From: Panulirus ornatus
Taxonomy: Eukaryota; Arthropoda; Malacostraca; Decapoda; Palinuridae
Direction of reading: 5' to 3'
Length of the DNA: 64,000 bases
Assembly (NCBI RefSeq): GCF_036320965.1
Contig: NC_092271.1
Span: 648,858 to 712,857 of the forward strand
Shown here piece after piece: positions 63,401 to 64,000 of this stretch (within the stretch, counting starts at the first letter, position 1; each line of letters opens with the position of its first letter). The notes beneath the pieces are model-generated. The model made no database searches. It was not told the DNA's origin and saw only the letters and a list, made by a program, of their open reading frames with translations. A program made the translations under genes and the position numbers.

Positions 63401-64000
63401 GGTAGAGTGCTCACCTGGTGATGGTAGAGTGCTCACCTGGTGATGGTAGAGTGCTCACCTGGTGATGGTAGAGTGCTCACCTGGTGATGGTAGAGTGCTC
63501 ACCTGTGATGGTAGAGTGCTCACCTGGTGATGGTAGAGTGCTCACCTGGTGATGGTAGAGTGCTCACCTGGTGATGGTAGAGTGCTCACCTGGTGATGGT
63601 AGAGTGCTCACCTGGTGATGGTAGAGTGCTCACCTGGTGATGGTAGAGTGCTCACCTGGTGATGGTAGAGTGCTCACCTGGTGATGGTAGAGTGCTCACC
63701 TGGTGATGGTAGAGTGCTCACCTGGTGATGGTAGAGTGCTCACCTGGTGATGGTAGAGTGCTCACCTGGTGATGGTAGAGTGCTCACCTGGTGATGGTAG
63801 AGTGCTCACCTGGGATGGTAGAGTGCTGACCTGGTGATGGTAGAGTGCTCACCTGGTGATGGTAGAGTGCTCACCTGGTGATGTAGAGTGCTCACCTGGT
63901 GATGGTAGAGTGCTCACCTGGTGATGGTAGAGTGCTCACCTGGTGATGGTAGAGTGCTCACCTGGTGGGTGAGGGTAGAGTGCTCACCTGGTGATGGTAG
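60474..64000. repeat. 22-bp minisatellite, about 160 copies, runs off the window
   Basis: Unit CACCTGGTGATGGTAGAGTG plus CT or TT. The C/T variant at one position is the main polymorphism; the T type is mixed in before about 63400 and the C type is nearly fixed after it. From about 61320 to 62340 the array is full of single-base losses in GG, CC and CT runs. The true end is not in the window. Confidence 0.98.

Noticed and set aside
56866..64000. CRISPR-like array
   Set aside because: Units are contiguous with no unique spacers, far too many and too short, and there are no cas genes in a eukaryotic context.

Overview
This is eukaryotic, intergenic, repeat-dominated DNA. I see no prokaryotic gene organisation and no intact host protein-coding gene. 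Long (TA)n, (CA)n and (GA)n microsatellites, kilobase-scale minisatellites, RTE-like, jockey-like and CR1-like LINEs and a Penelope-like element with a GIY-YIG domain occur together. This suits a large arthropod genome, most likely a decapod crustacean. That placement is inference from repeat content and cannot be taken to species.

Layout. 1-8.4 kb is a run of unrelated minisatellites (18, 24, 32, 34, 25, 42 and 45 bp units) and microsatellites. 8.4-19.1 kb is a nest of fragments of one non-LTR retrotransposon ('family A', RTE-like, one EN+RT reading frame of about 990 codons) and short elements (SE) built from its two ends. Almost every junction lies in a (TA)n tract. 19.2-26.7 kb is mostly low-feature sequence with a 9 bp array, a related LINE ('family B') and a jockey-like LINE fossil ('family C'). 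26.7-35.2 kb holds more family A copies, three foldback (palindromic) elements ending in tRNA-like modules, and a 2.1 kb tandem duplication of LINE plus foldback. 35.2-37.1 kb is an inverted pair of Penelope-like element 3' halves. 37.1-38.3 kb is simple repeats and low-feature DNA. 38.3-51 kb is family A again: an ancient copy, a near full-length copy and the best-preserved RT frame. 51-56 kb has a second family C fossil, a (CCTG)-type tetranucleotide array, a cluster of four minisatellites and a CR1-like LINE fossil ('family D'). 56.9-64 kb is two very long arrays (23 bp and 22 bp units); the last runs off the window.

How the parts relate. Family A is the only autonomous-type machinery visible (endonuclease plus reverse transcriptase), and every copy here is broken. 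The SE units share both ends with it, including a small 3' hairpin, so they look like passengers copied in trans. The constant (TA)n flanks suggest TA microsatellites are the preferred landing site and/or are made at the tails. Copies fall into two subfamilies in which the C-terminal stop codon and the 3'UTR length are perfectly linked. Copy labels a1-a20 are numbered from left to right.
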